Assembly: GCF_001278055.1 (NCBI RefSeq)
Contig: NZ_CP010802.1
Coordinates: 3,038,001 to 3,102,000 of the forward strand
Length of the DNA stretch: 64,000 nt
Direction of reading: 5' to 3'
Source of the DNA: Desulfuromonas soudanensis
Lineage (GTDB): Bacteria; Desulfobacterota; Desulfuromonadia; Desulfuromonadales; WTL
Part shown: positions 25,006 through 35,013 of the stretch, in pieces
How the letters are laid out: each line of letters opens with the position of its first letter
How positions within the stretch are numbered: the stretch's first letter is position 1
Notes under the pieces: generated by a model
Database searches by the model: none
What the model saw: only the letters and a program-made list of their open reading frames with translations
What the model was told of the DNA's origin: nothing
Made by a program: the position numbers and the translations under genes

Positions 25006-26577
25006 TTAGCGTCCCTGGTCCTTGAGAAGCTTGTATTGGAGGGCATCGATCAATGCATGGTAGGAGGCGTCGATGATATTGTCACTGACCCCGACCGTTC
25101 CCCAGCGTTCCATCTTGTCACCCGATTCGATGAGCACCCGGGTCACCGAGGCCGTCCCCTTGCCGGCGGGAAGAACCCGGACCTTGTAGTCGAGGAGGCG
25201 CATCTCCTTGAGCTGGGGATAGAAATTTTCCAGGGCCTTGCGTAACGCATGATCCAGGGCGTTGACCGGGCCGTTTCCTTCGGCGGCGGTATGCTCGATC
25301 CGGCCGCCCACCTTGACCTGGACCGTGGCCTCGGAAAGGGTTTTTTCATCCTCGTGCCGCTTGGTGTCGATCACCCGGTAGCCGATGACCGAAAAGTAGG
25401 GGCGAATGGTGCCGAGGGCGCGGCGCATCAGGAGTTCGAAGGAGGCTTCGGCGCCCTCGAACTGGTACCCCTTGTTCTCCAGCTCCTTGATGTCTTCAAG
25501 AATCTCCAGGGTCACCGGATCCTTGCTGTCGAGATTGATATTGAACTGTTCGGCCTTGGCGAGGATATTGGAACGGCCCGAGAGATCGGAGATCAACACC
25601 CGGGTCACATTCCCCACCCGCTCGGGGCGAACGTGTTCGTAGGTTTCGGGATGGCGCTGAATCGCCGAAACGTGCACCCCCCCCTTGTGAGCGAAGGCGC
25701 TGTTGCCGACATAGGCCATGTGCTTGTTCGGCACCAGGTTGGCCAGTTCGTAAATGTAACGGGAGACTCCCCGCAGGCTCTTGAGTTGTTCGTCGGCGAC
25801 GCAGGGACTCTCCATCTTCAGAACCAGGGATGGGATGATCGAGCAGAGGTTGGCGTTGCCGCAGCGCTCGCCGAAACCGTTGATCGTCCCCTGCACGTGG
25901 ACGATGCCGTTTTCCACTGCCACCAGCGAGTTGGCCACGGCACACTCGCTGTCGTTGTGGGCATGGATCCCCAGGGGTGTGGAGACCGACTTTTTGACCG
26001 CGGCGATGATGGCCGGCAGCTCATAGGGGAGGGTGCCGCCGTTGGTGTCGCACAACACGATGCAGTCCGCGCCCGCCTCCTGGGCCGCCTGCAGGGTCTT
26101 GAGGGCGTAGGCGGGATTGGCCTTGTAGCCGTCGAAGAAATGCTCGGCGTCGTAGATGACCTCGCCGATATGTTCTTTCAGGTAGGCCAGGGAGTCGTAG
26201 ATCAGTTCGAGATTTTCCTCGAGACTGATGCGCAGCGCCTCGTGAACATGAAAATCCCAGGTCTTGCCGAAGATGGTGACGACATCCGGTTCGGCCTGGA
26301 TCAGGGTGCGGATGTTGTTGTCTTTGTCCGGAGTGATCTTGGCCCGCCTGGTGGAGCCGAAGGCGGCAATCTTTGCCCCGGAGAGGGAGACTTTTTTAAT
26401 GTCCTTGAAGAAGGCGATGTCCTTGGGATTGGATCCCGGCCATCCCCCTTCGATGTAGTGAATCCCCAACTCATCGAGCTTCTGGGCGATGCGGATCTTG
26501 TCGGTCACCAGAAAGGAGACGTCCTCGGCCTGGGAGCCGTCCCGCAGGGTCGTATCGTAGAGTCTGATCTGATTCAT
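25006..26577 (-). CDS. cimA: (R)-citramalate synthase
   Basis: A 523-residue member of the isopropylmalate synthase family, the right length for CimA. The N-terminal TIM barrel has [16 protein letters not shown] near the start, the metal ligand segment [13 protein letters not shown], and [15 protein letters not shown]. The C-terminal region is the LeuA-type dimerisation/allosteric domain with [18 protein letters not shown]. CimA condenses pyruvate and acetyl-CoA to citramalate for threonine-independent isoleucine synthesis, which is well known in Geobacter relatives. The start is ATG 26575-26577 with an AGGAAGAG site. A 26-nt hairpin lies in the upstream leader. Confidence 0.93.
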   Translation of the reverse strand: MNQIRLYDTTLRDGSQAEDVSFLVTDKIRIAQKLDELGIHYIEGGWPGSNPKDIAFFKDIKKVSLSGAKIAAFGSTRRAKITPDKDNNIRTLIQAEPDVVTIFGKTWDFHVHEALRISLEENLELIYDSLAYLKEHIGEVIYDAEHFFDGYKANPAYALKTLQAAQEAGADCIVLCDTNGGTLPYELPAIIAAVKKSVSTPLGIHAHNDSECAVANSLVAVENGIVHVQGTINGFGERCGNANLCSIIPSLVLKMESPCVADEQLKSLRGVSRYIYELANLVPNKHMAYVGNSAFAHKGGVHVSAIQRHPETYEHVRPERVGNVTRVLISDLSGRSNILAKAEQFNINLDSKDPVTLEILEDIKELENKGYQFEGAEASFELLMRRALGTIRPYFSVIGYRVIDTKRHEDEKTLSEATVQVKVGGRIEHTAAEGNGPVNALDHALRKALENFYPQLKEMRLLDYKVRVLPAGKGTASVTRVLIESGDKMERWGTVGVSDNIIDASYHALIDALQYKLLKDQGR

Positions 26578-26594
26578 TCCACTCTTCCTGACCA

Positions 26595-26620
26595 CAGGGG
26601 CGGCTCGAAAACCGCCCCTG
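26595..26620. repeat. GC-rich palindrome in the cimA leader
   Basis: Perfect 9-nt arms (CAGGGGCGG at 26595-26603, CCGCCCCTG at 26612-26620) with an 8-nt loop lie 17 nt before the cimA start. No T-run follows on the minus strand, so it is not a standard terminator. It resembles short dispersed REP-like palindromes. Confidence 0.6.
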
Positions 26621-26662
26621 CACATCTCAGTTCACGCATTGGGTGCCCCGGATCCGGCCGAA

Positions 26663-27895
26663 TTATTCGGCCTTGACATCCTTCTTAGACAGACCGAAGG
26701 CATCATGGAGCACACGAACCGCCAGCTCGGTGTACTTGGCGTCGATGACGCAGGAGACCTTGATTTCGCTGGTGGAGATCATCTGGATGTTGATCCCCTC
26801 CTGGGAAAGGGTCTGGAACATTTTGCTGGCCACCCCGGAGTGGGACCGCATCCCGACCCCGACAATGGAGACCTTGGCGATGTTCTCGTCGCTCCGTACC
26901 GCACCGGCGGCGATTTCTTTTGCCGACTCTTCGACGATCTTCAGGGCCTTTTTGAAGTCGGTCTTGGGGACCGTGAAGGTCATGTCGGTGTACCCCTCGT
27001 TGGACACGTTCTGTATGATCATGTCGACGGTAATGTTGGCATGGGAGAGGGGGGTGAAGAGGATGGAGGCGATCCCCGGCTTGTCGGGAACGCGCATCAC
27101 GGAAATCTTGGCTTCATCCTTGTTGTAGGTAATTCCCGAAACCAGAACGGTCTCCATATCGGCATCCTCCTTCATCACCAGTGTCCCTGGATTGTCGTTA
27201 AAGCTCGAACGAACGTGGACCACCACGCCGTATTTCTTGGCGAATTCAACACTGCGGATCTGCAGAACCTTGGCGCCGAGGGACGCCATCTCCAGCATCT
27301 CATCGTAGGAAATCTTCTCGATTTTGGTGGCGTCGGGGACGATCCGCGGGTCGGTGGTATAGACGCCGTCGACATCGGTGTAGATTTCGCAGACGTCGGC
27401 CTTGAGCCCGGCGGCCACCGCCACCGCCGAAGTGTCCGAGCCGCCGCGGCCGAGAGTGGTGGTGTTCCCTTCCCTGTCGACCCCCTGGAATCCGGCGACG
27501 ACAATGATCGTACCGTTCTTCAGATCCTCGCGGACCTTCTTGTCGTCGATCTTTTCGATGCGCGCCTTGGAAAAGGTGCTGTCGGTCAGGATCGGGATCT
27601 GGTGTCCCATGTAGCTCTTGGCCTTGTATCCCATGGACTGCAGACACATGGAGAGGAGGGCGATGGTGACCTGCTCGCCGGTCGCCACCAGCACGTCGTA
27701 TTCCCGTTCGCTGGGAAATTCACACATCTCGTTGGCGAGGGCCACAAGTTTGTTGGTCTCGCCGGACATGGCGGAAACGACCACGATCACATCGTTGCCA
27801 TCATCATAGGTCTTGGCGACGCGCCGGGCGACGTTGCGGATCCGCTCGATGTTCGCCACCGAAGTCCCACCATACTTCTGCACAACAAGGGCCAT
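26663..27895 (-). CDS. lysC: aspartate kinase
   Basis: A 410-residue aspartokinase. The N-terminal kinase domain begins [11 protein letters not shown], with MSGETNKL and the [11 protein letters not shown] substrate region. Two C-terminal ACT domains follow, with [18 protein letters not shown] and [14 protein letters not shown], the regulatory part that usually binds lysine and threonine. It makes aspartyl phosphate, the first step of lysine, methionine and threonine synthesis. The start is ATG 27893-27895 behind AAGGAGG; a GTG three codons upstream lies too close to that site. Confidence 0.95.
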   Translation of the reverse strand: MALVVQKYGGTSVANIERIRNVARRVAKTYDDGNDVIVVVSAMSGETNKLVALANEMCEFPSEREYDVLVATGEQVTIALLSMCLQSMGYKAKSYMGHQIPILTDSTFSKARIEKIDDKKVREDLKNGTIIVVAGFQGVDREGNTTTLGRGGSDTSAVAVAAGLKADVCEIYTDVDGVYTTDPRIVPDATKIEKISYDEMLEMASLGAKVLQIRSVEFAKKYGVVVHVRSSFNDNPGTLVMKEDADMETVLVSGITYNKDEAKISVMRVPDKPGIASILFTPLSHANITVDMIIQNVSNEGYTDMTFTVPKTDFKKALKIVEESAKEIAAGAVRSDENIAKVSIVGVGMRSHSGVASKMFQTLSQEGINIQMISTSEIKVSCVIDAKYTELAVRVLHDAFGLSKKDVKAE

Positions 27896-27952
27896 AATTC
27901 CCACTGCCTCCTTTGCGTTGGAAAAAGCGGCCGACTTTAGGCCGCGCCTGAG

Positions 27953-29353
27953 CTATTCCGTTTTTGTCCTGCGCCCTATCTTGTGCACCGCCATCCCCTC
28001 CACGTCCTCGGCGGCCTCCATGATCATCTCGGGGAGGGTGGGGTGGGAATGGATGACCCGCCCCAGTTCGCCGGCGGTCATCCCCTGGTTCATCGCCACC
28101 GCCACCTCGGCGATGAGCGCCGAAGCCTCCTCGCCGACGATGGCTGCGCCGAGGATCTTCCCGCTGTCGCCGTCGGCGACGATCTTCACCGAACCGCGAA
28201 CCTCGCCGTCGCAAAGAGCCTTGCTGGAGGCCTGGTAGGCAAAACGTCCGACGGATACGTTGAGCCCCTTTTTCCTGGCTTCCTCCTCGGTGATCCCCAC
28301 CTGGCCGATCTCCGGCAGAGTGAAGATGGTACTCGGAACCGTCCGGTAATCGGCCCGGGCCTCCCCCCCCAGGGCGTTGGTGACGGCGATCCCCGCCTGA
28401 TAGGAGGCGACGTGGGCCAACTGGATGCCGCCGGTCACGTCGCCGATGGCATAGAGACCCTCAACGGAGGTGCGCATCGCCGCATCGACGACGACCGCCC
28501 CCTTGTCGAGCCTGACGCCGAGCTCCTCCAGCCCCAGCCCCGAGCTGTTGGGTACCCGGCCGACGGCCACCAGCACCCTGGCGACAAGGACCTCCTCGCC
28601 CCCTTCGATGCGGACGCGCACACCGTCTCCGGAGGTGTCGAGACTTTCCACCGACTTTTCGGTGTGGATTGCCACCCCCTGCTCCCTGAGGGTTTTCTCG
28701 ACGTCCCGCACGATCTGGCGATCGCTCTGGACGAGGAGTCCTGGGAGTTGCTCGACCAGGGTCACCCGGGTGCCGAGGGCGGAAAAAATACTGGCGAACT
28801 CGCAGCCGATATAGCCGCCGCCGACGATCAGGAGGCTTTCGGGAAGCTCTTTAATAGCAAGAATTTCATTGCTGGTCAAAACCTTTTTCCCGTCGATCGC
28901 GAGGGTTTTCGGACGGGCCGGGAGTGACCCGGTGGCGAGGATAATCGTGCGGGCCTGGATATGCCCGACCACACCCCGGCTCCGGATACAGACCCGTCCT
29001 GCGCCTTCGATGGAGGCCCTGCCGCGGAAGATTTCCACTTCCCGGCCCTTGAGGAGCTGCTCGATCCCCCCGACCAGCTTGGCGACCACCTCGTCCTTGC
29101 GGCGGGCGGCGACGGCGAAATCGAAATCGATGGTGCCGACACCGATGCCGTGCTTGTCCGCTCCCCGCAGGCGCTGCAGGAGATGGGCGGTGGCGTAGAG
29201 GGCCTTGGTCGGAATGCACCCCCTGTTGAGACAGGTGCCGCCGACCTGATCTTCCTCGATCAGGCAGACGCAGGCTCCCTGCTGGGCGGCGCGCAGCGCC
29301 GCCACATAACCGCCGGGGCCGCCGCCGATGACGGCAATATCGAATTCCTTCAT
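27953..29353 (-). CDS. lpdA: dihydrolipoamide dehydrogenase (E3)
   Basis: A 466-residue E3 flavoprotein: FAD site IAVIGGGPGGYVAA, redox pair CLNRGC (Cys41, Cys46), NAD site LLIVGGGYIGCEFA, GD motif YAIGDVTG, and the C-terminal HSHPTLPE acid-base pair. It reoxidises dihydrolipoate and reduces NAD. No E3 lies in the PDH operon 10 kb away, so this is the probable E3 for that complex and any other 2-oxoacid complex. Its ATG overlaps the tsaE stop by 4 nt, which fixes the start; a longer upstream reading is only the tsaE gene out of phase. Confidence 0.93.
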   Translation of the reverse strand: MKEFDIAVIGGGPGGYVAALRAAQQGACVCLIEEDQVGGTCLNRGCIPTKALYATAHLLQRLRGADKHGIGVGTIDFDFAVAARRKDEVVAKLVGGIEQLLKGREVEIFRGRASIEGAGRVCIRSRGVVGHIQARTIILATGSLPARPKTLAIDGKKVLTSNEILAIKELPESLLIVGGGYIGCEFASIFSALGTRVTLVEQLPGLLVQSDRQIVRDVEKTLREQGVAIHTEKSVESLDTSGDGVRVRIEGGEEVLVARVLVAVGRVPNSSGLGLEELGVRLDKGAVVVDAAMRTSVEGLYAIGDVTGGIQLAHVASYQAGIAVTNALGGEARADYRTVPSTIFTLPEIGQVGITEEEARKKGLNVSVGRFAYQASSKALCDGEVRGSVKIVADGDSGKILGAAIVGEEASALIAEVAVAMNQGMTAGELGRVIHSHPTLPEMIMEAAEDVEGMAVHKIGRRTKTE

Positions 29354-29841
29354 CCTCCCCCCCTCTCTGTCGTCAGGGTCGCGGCCAGACGGGCAAGAAG
29401 AGCTTCGGCCACCCGGCCTTCTGCGACAAAATCGATGCGACGCTCCTCTTCCCCGGCATGGGCGAGGCGGATCGACAGCCCCTCCGTTTCGATGCCGGGA
29501 GCCCGTTCGGCCCACTCGACGACGACCACCCCCCCCCCCTGCAGATATTCGTCAAACCCCAGATCAACCAGGTCCTCCGGTCCGGCGAGGCGATAGAGAT
29601 CGAAATGATGGAGTTCAAGTCGCCCCGAGTAATGATTCATCAGGGTATAGGACGGGCTGGTGACCGGTTCCTCCACCGGCACTCCGAGCCCCCGGGCCAG
29701 ACCCTGGGTCAGGCAGGTCTTGCCGGTTCCGAGATCCCCCCAAAGACCGACAATCAGATGCTCCGTCAGCAGGGCGCCGAGGGTCTCACCGAGAGCCCTG
29801 GTCTCCGCTGCGCAGGCGGTGGTCAGGCTCCAGGTGCGCAC
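29350..29841 (-). CDS. tsaE: tRNA threonylcarbamoyladenosine biosynthesis ATPase TsaE
   Basis: A 163-residue TsaE. The Walker A GDLGTGKT at 35-42 is followed by TSPSYTLMNHY and HHFDLYRL, both hallmarks, then a WAERAP segment. It is the ATPase that supports TsaB/TsaD in making t6A on tRNAs reading ANN codons. Start is GTG 29839-29841, one nucleotide after the CBS gene stop, and it ends overlapping lpdA. The partners tsaB and tsaD are not in the window. Confidence 0.93.
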   Translation of the reverse strand: MRTWSLTTACAAETRALGETLGALLTEHLIVGLWGDLGTGKTCLTQGLARGLGVPVEEPVTSPSYTLMNHYSGRLELHHFDLYRLAGPEDLVDLGFDEYLQGGGVVVVEWAERAPGIETEGLSIRLAHAGEEERRIDFVAEGRVAEALLARLAATLTTERGGG

Positions 29842-29842
29842 A

Positions 29843-30292
29843 TCAACGCCCCATGGCGCGGATGATGTCGAGACGGGCCACGACGCCTACGACCCTATTC
29901 TTGTCGACAACGGGAATGAGATGGGATTTTTTGGCCACCATCAGCTCGGCGATTTCGCTCACCGGAGTCTCGGGAGAGCAGGTGGTGACCTCTCTGGAGC
30001 AGATGTCTCCGACCTTGCGGGCGGTGATTCTCTCGACCTCCTCGCGGAAATTTTTCTCGCTCTCCAGATACAGGACCCAGTCAAAGAGGGAGATGACCTT
30101 GGGGAGGTGGAGGGGGCGGTCCTGCTGGACCAGATCCGTTTCGGTGACGATCCCCTTCAAAGTACCGTCCTCGCCGAGGACCGGCATGGCACTGTGGTTT
30201 TTTTCGGCAAAGAGGCGCGCCAGTTCCTCGACGGTCGTCTCTTCGGTGACGGACTGAACCGCCGTTGTCATGATATCTTTAGCCTTCAGCAT
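29843..30292 (-). CDS. CBS-domain pair protein
   Basis: A 149-residue protein made of two CBS motifs: the first around residues 5-55 (KDIMTTAVQSVTEETTVEEL, SAMPVLGEDG), and the second around 92-145 (VGDICSREVTTCSPETPVSE, LIPVVDKNRVVGVV). Such stand-alone pairs bind adenosyl ligands and report energy state. The ligand cannot be read from the sequence. The ATG lies 14 nt inside the 3' end of nnr, with AAGGAG as its ribosome site. Confidence 0.9.
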   Translation of the reverse strand: MLKAKDIMTTAVQSVTEETTVEELARLFAEKNHSAMPVLGEDGTLKGIVTETDLVQQDRPLHLPKVISLFDWVLYLESEKNFREEVERITARKVGDICSREVTTCSPETPVSEIAELMVAKKSHLIPVVDKNRVVGVVARLDIIRAMGR

Positions 30293-31853
30293 GTTGTGCT
30301 CCTTTGAGGGTAAGTTCGCGTCGGGTTGCCGGAAGCTCCCGCACCAGGTCCGTCGCCAGCAGGCCGGCCTCCCCCTGGATACGGCTCAGGCGGTCGGCCG
30401 CCCTTCCGTGGAGAAAAGTGCCGAGAACCGCCGCATTGGCCGGGGAAAGTCCCTGAGCCATGAGTCCGCCGATCAGGCCGGTCAGCACGTCCCCCATCCC
30501 GCCGCTGGCCAGGCCGGGATTACCGCTGCCGTTGATCCGGATGCGGCCGTCGGGTAAAGCGATCAGGGTGCGCGCCCCCTTGAGGACCAGGACCACCCCA
30601 TAACGGCAGGCGAAGTCCCGGGCCACACCGAGACGATCCGCCTCGATGGCCTGGATGTCGATCCCGGTCAGGCGGGCCATTTCTCCGGGATGGGGAGTCA
30701 GCACCGTCGTCCCCGGAGCGCGCTCGAGAAGAACGTCAGGCACTTCGGAAACGGCATTGAGGGCGTCGGCGTCGAGTAGGAGCGGCAGCGGACACTCCGC
30801 CACCAGGCGCCGCACCAGGGCGACGGTCTCGGCGGAACGGCCGAGGCCCGGTCCGGCGGCGACGGCCGACTTCCCGACCCAGAGGGTGCGCACCTGGTCA
30901 AGAGCCTGGAGGCTGAGGGCGCCGTCGATGGCCGGAAGGGGGACCGTCATCGCCTCGGTGAGTTTGATCTCGAGAACGGCATGAACCGGCGCCGGACAGG
31001 CGACGGTGACCAGACCGGCCCCGGAACGGAGTCCCGCTTCGGCACTCATTGCCGCCGCTCCCGACTTGCCGGTCTCGCCGGCAATCACCAGGAGATGACC
31101 GAAGGTCCCCTTGTGTCCCGCAGCAGGGCGCCGGGGACAGAGGAGGGCAGCCTCCGGCGCCTCCACCAGCAGGTGATCGTCCCCCACATTGTCCGAAAGA
31201 GACCGGGGAATGCCGATGTCGAGTACGACCAGCTCGCCGGCGCACCCGGCGCCGGGATAGACGGCATGGCCGACCTTGGCCAGAGCGAAGGTCACCGTCA
31301 GGTCGGCGCAAACGGCGCTGCCGAGAATCCGCCCGCTGCCGGCATCGATGCCTGAAGGAATATCGACGGCCACCACCTTCGCCCCCGTTCGGTTGATCCA
31401 GGCGATGGCCTCGGCATAATGACCTCCCACCTCCGAACTCAGTCCGGTGCCGAAGAGGGCATCGACCACCAGTCGGGGAAGATCCATTCCGGAAAGGATC
31501 GCCGCCAGAGCCTGGGCATCGGGGGCAAAAACGACCTCGCCGCCGCTCTGCAGCAGGGCGCCGAGATGAACGGCGGCATCCCCCTTCACCGCGGCACGAT
31601 CGGCAAGAATGACCGTGCGCACCGTCCATCCGCGGCGCAGAAGATCCCGGGCGACGACATAGCCGTCGCCGCCGTTATTCCCCTTGCCGGCCACCACCAC
31701 CACCGGACCGGGCCAGACGGATGAGAAACGGCCGCAGAGAGCCTCGACCGCGCCCCGACCGGCATTTTCCATCAGCACCACCCCGGGGAGGCCGACCTCC
31801 TCGATGGTCCTCCGGTCAAGTTCCTGCATCTGGGCAGCGGTCAGGAGTTTCAC
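30279..31853 (-). CDS. nnr: bifunctional NAD(P)H-hydrate epimerase and ADP-dependent dehydratase
   Basis: A 524-residue fusion. The N-terminal YjeF-type epimerase has GNNGGDGYVVARDLLRRG and GTGLSSEVGG. The C-terminal carbohydrate-kinase-like dehydratase has GNPGLASGGMGDVLTGLIGG and a TPHPGEMARL motif. It repairs damaged NAD(P)H. The start is a GTG at 31851-31853 that overlaps the acpS stop by 4 nt. The acpS-nnr pairing is common in bacteria and supports the call. Confidence 0.95.
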   Translation of the reverse strand: MKLLTAAQMQELDRRTIEEVGLPGVVLMENAGRGAVEALCGRFSSVWPGPVVVVAGKGNNGGDGYVVARDLLRRGWTVRTVILADRAAVKGDAAVHLGALLQSGGEVVFAPDAQALAAILSGMDLPRLVVDALFGTGLSSEVGGHYAEAIAWINRTGAKVVAVDIPSGIDAGSGRILGSAVCADLTVTFALAKVGHAVYPGAGCAGELVVLDIGIPRSLSDNVGDDHLLVEAPEAALLCPRRPAAGHKGTFGHLLVIAGETGKSGAAAMSAEAGLRSGAGLVTVACPAPVHAVLEIKLTEAMTVPLPAIDGALSLQALDQVRTLWVGKSAVAAGPGLGRSAETVALVRRLVAECPLPLLLDADALNAVSEVPDVLLERAPGTTVLTPHPGEMARLTGIDIQAIEADRLGVARDFACRYGVVLVLKGARTLIALPDGRIRINGSGNPGLASGGMGDVLTGLIGGLMAQGLSPANAAVLGTFLHGRAADRLSRIQGEAGLLATDLVRELPATRRELTLKGAQHAEG

Positions 31854-32233
31854 GGCGCCTCCAGGATGACGGTTGCGACGGCGTAGTCCCCGTCATGGCT
31901 ATAGGAGAGATGGATGCCGCTCAGGCGCCGCTCGGCAACGATCTCGGCGGCGCGCCCGGCGAGGTCGAGGGACGGTTTCCCGAGAGAATCGTGCACCACG
32001 GACATGTCCTGCCAGGAGATCCCCGACCGCAACCCCAGACCGAGGGCCTTGAGAAAGGCTTCCTTGGCGGCAAAACGCGCCGCCAGGTGGGGGGCCGGGT
32101 CCTTCTTGGCCAGGGAGTAGGCCTGCTCGCCCGGGGTGAAGAGGCGATGGATGACCCCCTTCTTGCCGGCGGCGAGAAAGGCGCGGAAGCGCCCGATGCG
32201 GGCGAGGTCGGTCCCGAGTCCGGCGATGGCCAA
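31850..32233 (-). CDS. acpS: holo-[acyl-carrier-protein] synthase
   Basis: A 127-residue AcpS: GLGTDLARIGRF at the N-terminus and FAAKEAFLKALG, with HLSYSHDGDYA, give the family pattern for phosphopantetheine transfer from CoA to ACP. The Asp in the first motif and the Glu in AAKEA are the metal ligands. The start is TTG 32231-32233, three nucleotides after pdxJ, with no better start near. It is part of the pdxJ-acpS-nnr run. Confidence 0.93.
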   Translation of the reverse strand: MAIAGLGTDLARIGRFRAFLAAGKKGVIHRLFTPGEQAYSLAKKDPAPHLAARFAAKEAFLKALGLGLRSGISWQDMSVVHDSLGKPSLDLAGRAAEIVAERRLSGIHLSYSHDGDYAVATVILEAP

Positions 32234-32236
32234 GGG

Positions 32237-32956
32237 CTATCCTCTCCGGAGGAGGGCCAGCATGTCCCGCACCGCCTGCTCCATGCCGACCAGGACGGCG
32301 CGACCGACGATGCTGTGGCCGATGTTGAATTCTTCGATCCCCCCGAGCGCGATTACATCCCCGACATTCTGGTAATTGAGGCCGTGGCCGGCATTGACCC
32401 CGAGACCGAGCTTGTGGCCGGCGCGGATGGCGGTCTCGATCTTCGCCAGTTCGCCCCGCCGCTCCTCGTTCGTGCGGGCCTCGCAATAGGCGCCGGTGTG
32501 GATCTCGATGTAATCGGCGCCGACCCGGTGGGCGGCCTTGATCTGCTCGAGATCCGGATCGACAAAGAGGCTGACGATGACCCCCCCCTGGCGCAGCAGG
32601 TCGGCCTGGCGCTTGATCAAATTTCGGTTCAGGAAGACGTTGAGCCCCCCCTCGGTCGTCAACTCCTCGCGTTTTTCCGGCACCAGGGTGACGCAATCGG
32701 GGAGGATCTTGAGGGCGATCCCGACCATCTCGTCGGTTGCCGCCATTTCGAGGTTGAGGCGGGTCTTGACCGTCCTGCGGAGGATCTCCACATCGCGATC
32801 CTGGATATGACGCCGATCTTCCCGCAGGTGCACGGTGATGCTGTCGGCACCGGCCAGTTCGGCCAGCGCCGCTGCGGTGACCGGGTCCGGTTCGGCGACG
32901 CCCCGGGCCTGGCGGACGGTGGCGACATGATCGACATTGACTCCCAGTTTGGCCAC
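32237..32956 (-). CDS. pdxJ: pyridoxine 5'-phosphate synthase
   Basis: A 239-residue PdxJ. N-terminal [16 protein letters not shown] carries the substrate-binding Asn and catalytic His; later segments include [23 protein letters not shown] and [15 protein letters not shown]. It condenses 1-deoxyxylulose phosphate and 3-hydroxy-1-aminoacetone phosphate. GTG start at 32954-32956 lies one nucleotide after the glmM stop, with AGGAGG inside glmM. Confidence 0.95.
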   Translation of the reverse strand: MAKLGVNVDHVATVRQARGVAEPDPVTAAALAELAGADSITVHLREDRRHIQDRDVEILRRTVKTRLNLEMAATDEMVGIALKILPDCVTLVPEKREELTTEGGLNVFLNRNLIKRQADLLRQGGVIVSLFVDPDLEQIKAAHRVGADYIEIHTGAYCEARTNEERRGELAKIETAIRAGHKLGLGVNAGHGLNYQNVGDVIALGGIEEFNIGHSIVGRAVLVGMEQAVRDMLALLRRG

Positions 32957-32957
32957 G

Positions 32958-34328
32958 TCAGCGTCCCTCCTTTTTGCCGCCCAGATGCTTTTCGATGGCG
33001 GCCCCGATCTCGTGGGCCAGCTCGGTGATCTGGTACTTGTCCTGACCTTCGAGCATGATGCGCAGAAGCGGTTCGGTCCCGGAATAGCGGATCAAGACCC
33101 GCCCGGTCTCACCGAGTTTTTGCTCGGCCGCCCGAATCATCTTCTGCACCTCGGGGACGTCATTGATTTCCCGCCGATCCTCCATGCGTACATTGAGCAG
33201 CACCTGGGGGAGGGCGATCATCACCTCGGCCAGTTCCGAGAGAGGCTTGCCGGTGCGCTGCATGATGGCCAGGACCTGCAGTGCCGAAATCATGCCGTCG
33301 CCGGTGGTATTGTGATCGAGGAAGATCATGTGGCCGGACTGCTCACCGCCGAGGTTGTAACCGTGGCGCAGCATTTCCTCGACCACATACCGGTCGCCAA
33401 CGGCGGTCTTGACCACCTTCCCCCCGGCCTGGCGCAGGGCGATGTCGAGCCCCAGGTTGCTCATGACCGTCGCCACCAGGGTATTTTTGGTCAGTTTTTT
33501 TTCCTTGAGCATCTCGGTGGCGCAGATCGCCATGATGTGGTCGCCGTCGACCTCATGGCCGAACTCGTCGACGAAGATCACCCGGTCGGCGTCGCCGTCC
33601 AGCGCCATCCCGAGATGGGCGCGGTGCTCGCGGACCGCCTCGGCGATAATCCCCGGATGGAGCGATCCGCAGCCGGCGTTGATGTTGGTGCCGTTGGGGG
33701 AGACCCCCAGGGGGATGACTTCGGCGCCGAGTTCTTCGAGAACGGCCGGAGCCACCTTGTAGGCGGCGCCGTTGGCGCAGTCGAGGACGATTTTCAACCC
33801 CTTGAGATCAAGATCGCGGGGGAAGGCATTCTTGAGAAAAACGATGTAGCGTCCCCGGGCATCGTCGATGCGGAAGGCCTTGCCGACTTCGGCGGCCGTC
33901 GGACGGAGGGAGTCTATTTTTTTGGAAAAGATCAAATCCTCGATCCTCAACTCCATCTCGTCGGGGAGTTTGAAGCCGTCGGCGGAAAAGAATTTGATGC
34001 CGTTGTCCTGATAGGCATTATGGGAAGCCGAAATCACCACCCCGGCGTCGGCCCGCATCGACGAGGTGATGAAGGCGATCCCCGGTGTCGGCAGGGGCCC
34101 GACCAGCAGGACATCGACGCCCATGGAGCAGATACCGGCGGCCAGGGCGTTTTCGATCATGTACCCGGAAAGCCGGGTGTCCTTGCCGATGACGATGCGA
34201 TGGCGCCGGTTCCCCTGTTTGAAAATATATCCGGCGGCCCGTCCGAGCTGCATGGCCATTTCACTGGTCATAGGATAGATATTGGCGACACCGCGAACCC
34301 CGTCGGTGCCGAAGAGTTTCTTTTTCAT
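32958..34328 (-). CDS. glmM: phosphoglucosamine mutase
   Basis: A 456-residue phosphohexomutase: [11 protein letters not shown] at the N-terminus, the phospho-serine loop [12 protein letters not shown], the metal loop [13 protein letters not shown], and the C-terminal [12 protein letters not shown]. It converts glucosamine-6-phosphate to glucosamine-1-phosphate for cell wall and LPS. It overlaps cdaR by 4 nt. In many Gram-positives CdaA, CdaR and GlmM interact, and the same gene order is kept here. Confidence 0.96.
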   Translation of the reverse strand: MKKKLFGTDGVRGVANIYPMTSEMAMQLGRAAGYIFKQGNRRHRIVIGKDTRLSGYMIENALAAGICSMGVDVLLVGPLPTPGIAFITSSMRADAGVVISASHNAYQDNGIKFFSADGFKLPDEMELRIEDLIFSKKIDSLRPTAAEVGKAFRIDDARGRYIVFLKNAFPRDLDLKGLKIVLDCANGAAYKVAPAVLEELGAEVIPLGVSPNGTNINAGCGSLHPGIIAEAVREHRAHLGMALDGDADRVIFVDEFGHEVDGDHIMAICATEMLKEKKLTKNTLVATVMSNLGLDIALRQAGGKVVKTAVGDRYVVEEMLRHGYNLGGEQSGHMIFLDHNTTGDGMISALQVLAIMQRTGKPLSELAEVMIALPQVLLNVRMEDRREINDVPEVQKMIRAAEQKLGETGRVLIRYSGTEPLLRIMLEGQDKYQITELAHEIGAAIEKHLGGKKEGR

Positions 34329-35011
34329 TGTGTTCCTTTTTTCGGTTCCGTCCTCCCCCCGGACTCGGGGAGCGGCTCGATGGTGACGAGGATTTCGGCG
34401 GTCTTCTGGTCCTTCAATGCGGCATATTTTCCGCGATAGACGATGGGAACCATCAGGGTGAAGCTTTCCCGGACGCCGTCCACCGAGACCTCTTCGGTTC
34501 CCACCTCACTGACATCCTTGAGTTCGCTTTCGGCCCCCTTAATGGTCACCCGGGGAGGATTAATTCTGACCTCCCCCACCCGGAAGCCGGCGGCCGGTTG
34601 GCCGGCGATCTCGTTGCGCACCGGCACTTCCTTTTCCTTGATCCTTTCGAGCTTGACATCGACAAAGGACGGGGAGAGCCGGGTAACTTTGAGCGCGCTG
34701 GGGATATTGAGACGCTCCTCGAGGCGGCGGAAGGAGGTCAACCCCGGCTGCAGGTCCTCGAGGTCGACGGTGAGACTGATATCGTTGGGCCGCAGGTTCA
34801 TGAGGACGGTGCGGGGGCCGCTGATGCGCACGTCCACTAGACTCGGGACCTCGTTGGCCACCATCAGCCCGGCGGGGACGTTCTTCAGCTGCAGCGGCAC
34901 CGAATAGCCCTGCTCGAGTTTCTGTTCCCCCATGACGAAGGACCAGAGGATCACGGCGAAGACCAGGGAGAGAAGCTTCAGGAGCCAGTTATGCGTCAAT
35001 TGCTTTACCAT
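34325..35011 (-). CDS. cdaR: CdaR/YbbR-domain protein, regulator of diadenylate cyclase
   Basis: A 228-residue protein with one N-terminal membrane segment (about 9-26) and YbbR repeats with [15 protein letters not shown] and a conserved [15 protein letters not shown]-type strand. It sits between cdaA and glmM and overlaps glmM by 4 nt, the arrangement seen where CdaR modulates CdaA. The extracytoplasmic part has two YbbR repeats visible, fewer than the four in some Gram-positive relatives. Confidence 0.88.
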   Translation of the reverse strand: MVKQLTHNWLLKLLSLVFAVILWSFVMGEQKLEQGYSVPLQLKNVPAGLMVANEVPSLVDVRISGPRTVLMNLRPNDISLTVDLEDLQPGLTSFRRLEERLNIPSALKVTRLSPSFVDVKLERIKEKEVPVRNEIAGQPAAGFRVGEVRINPPRVTIKGAESELKDVSEVGTEEVSVDGVRESFTLMVPIVYRGKYAALKDQKTAEILVTIEPLPESGGRTEPKKGTQ

Positions 35012-35013
35012 CG

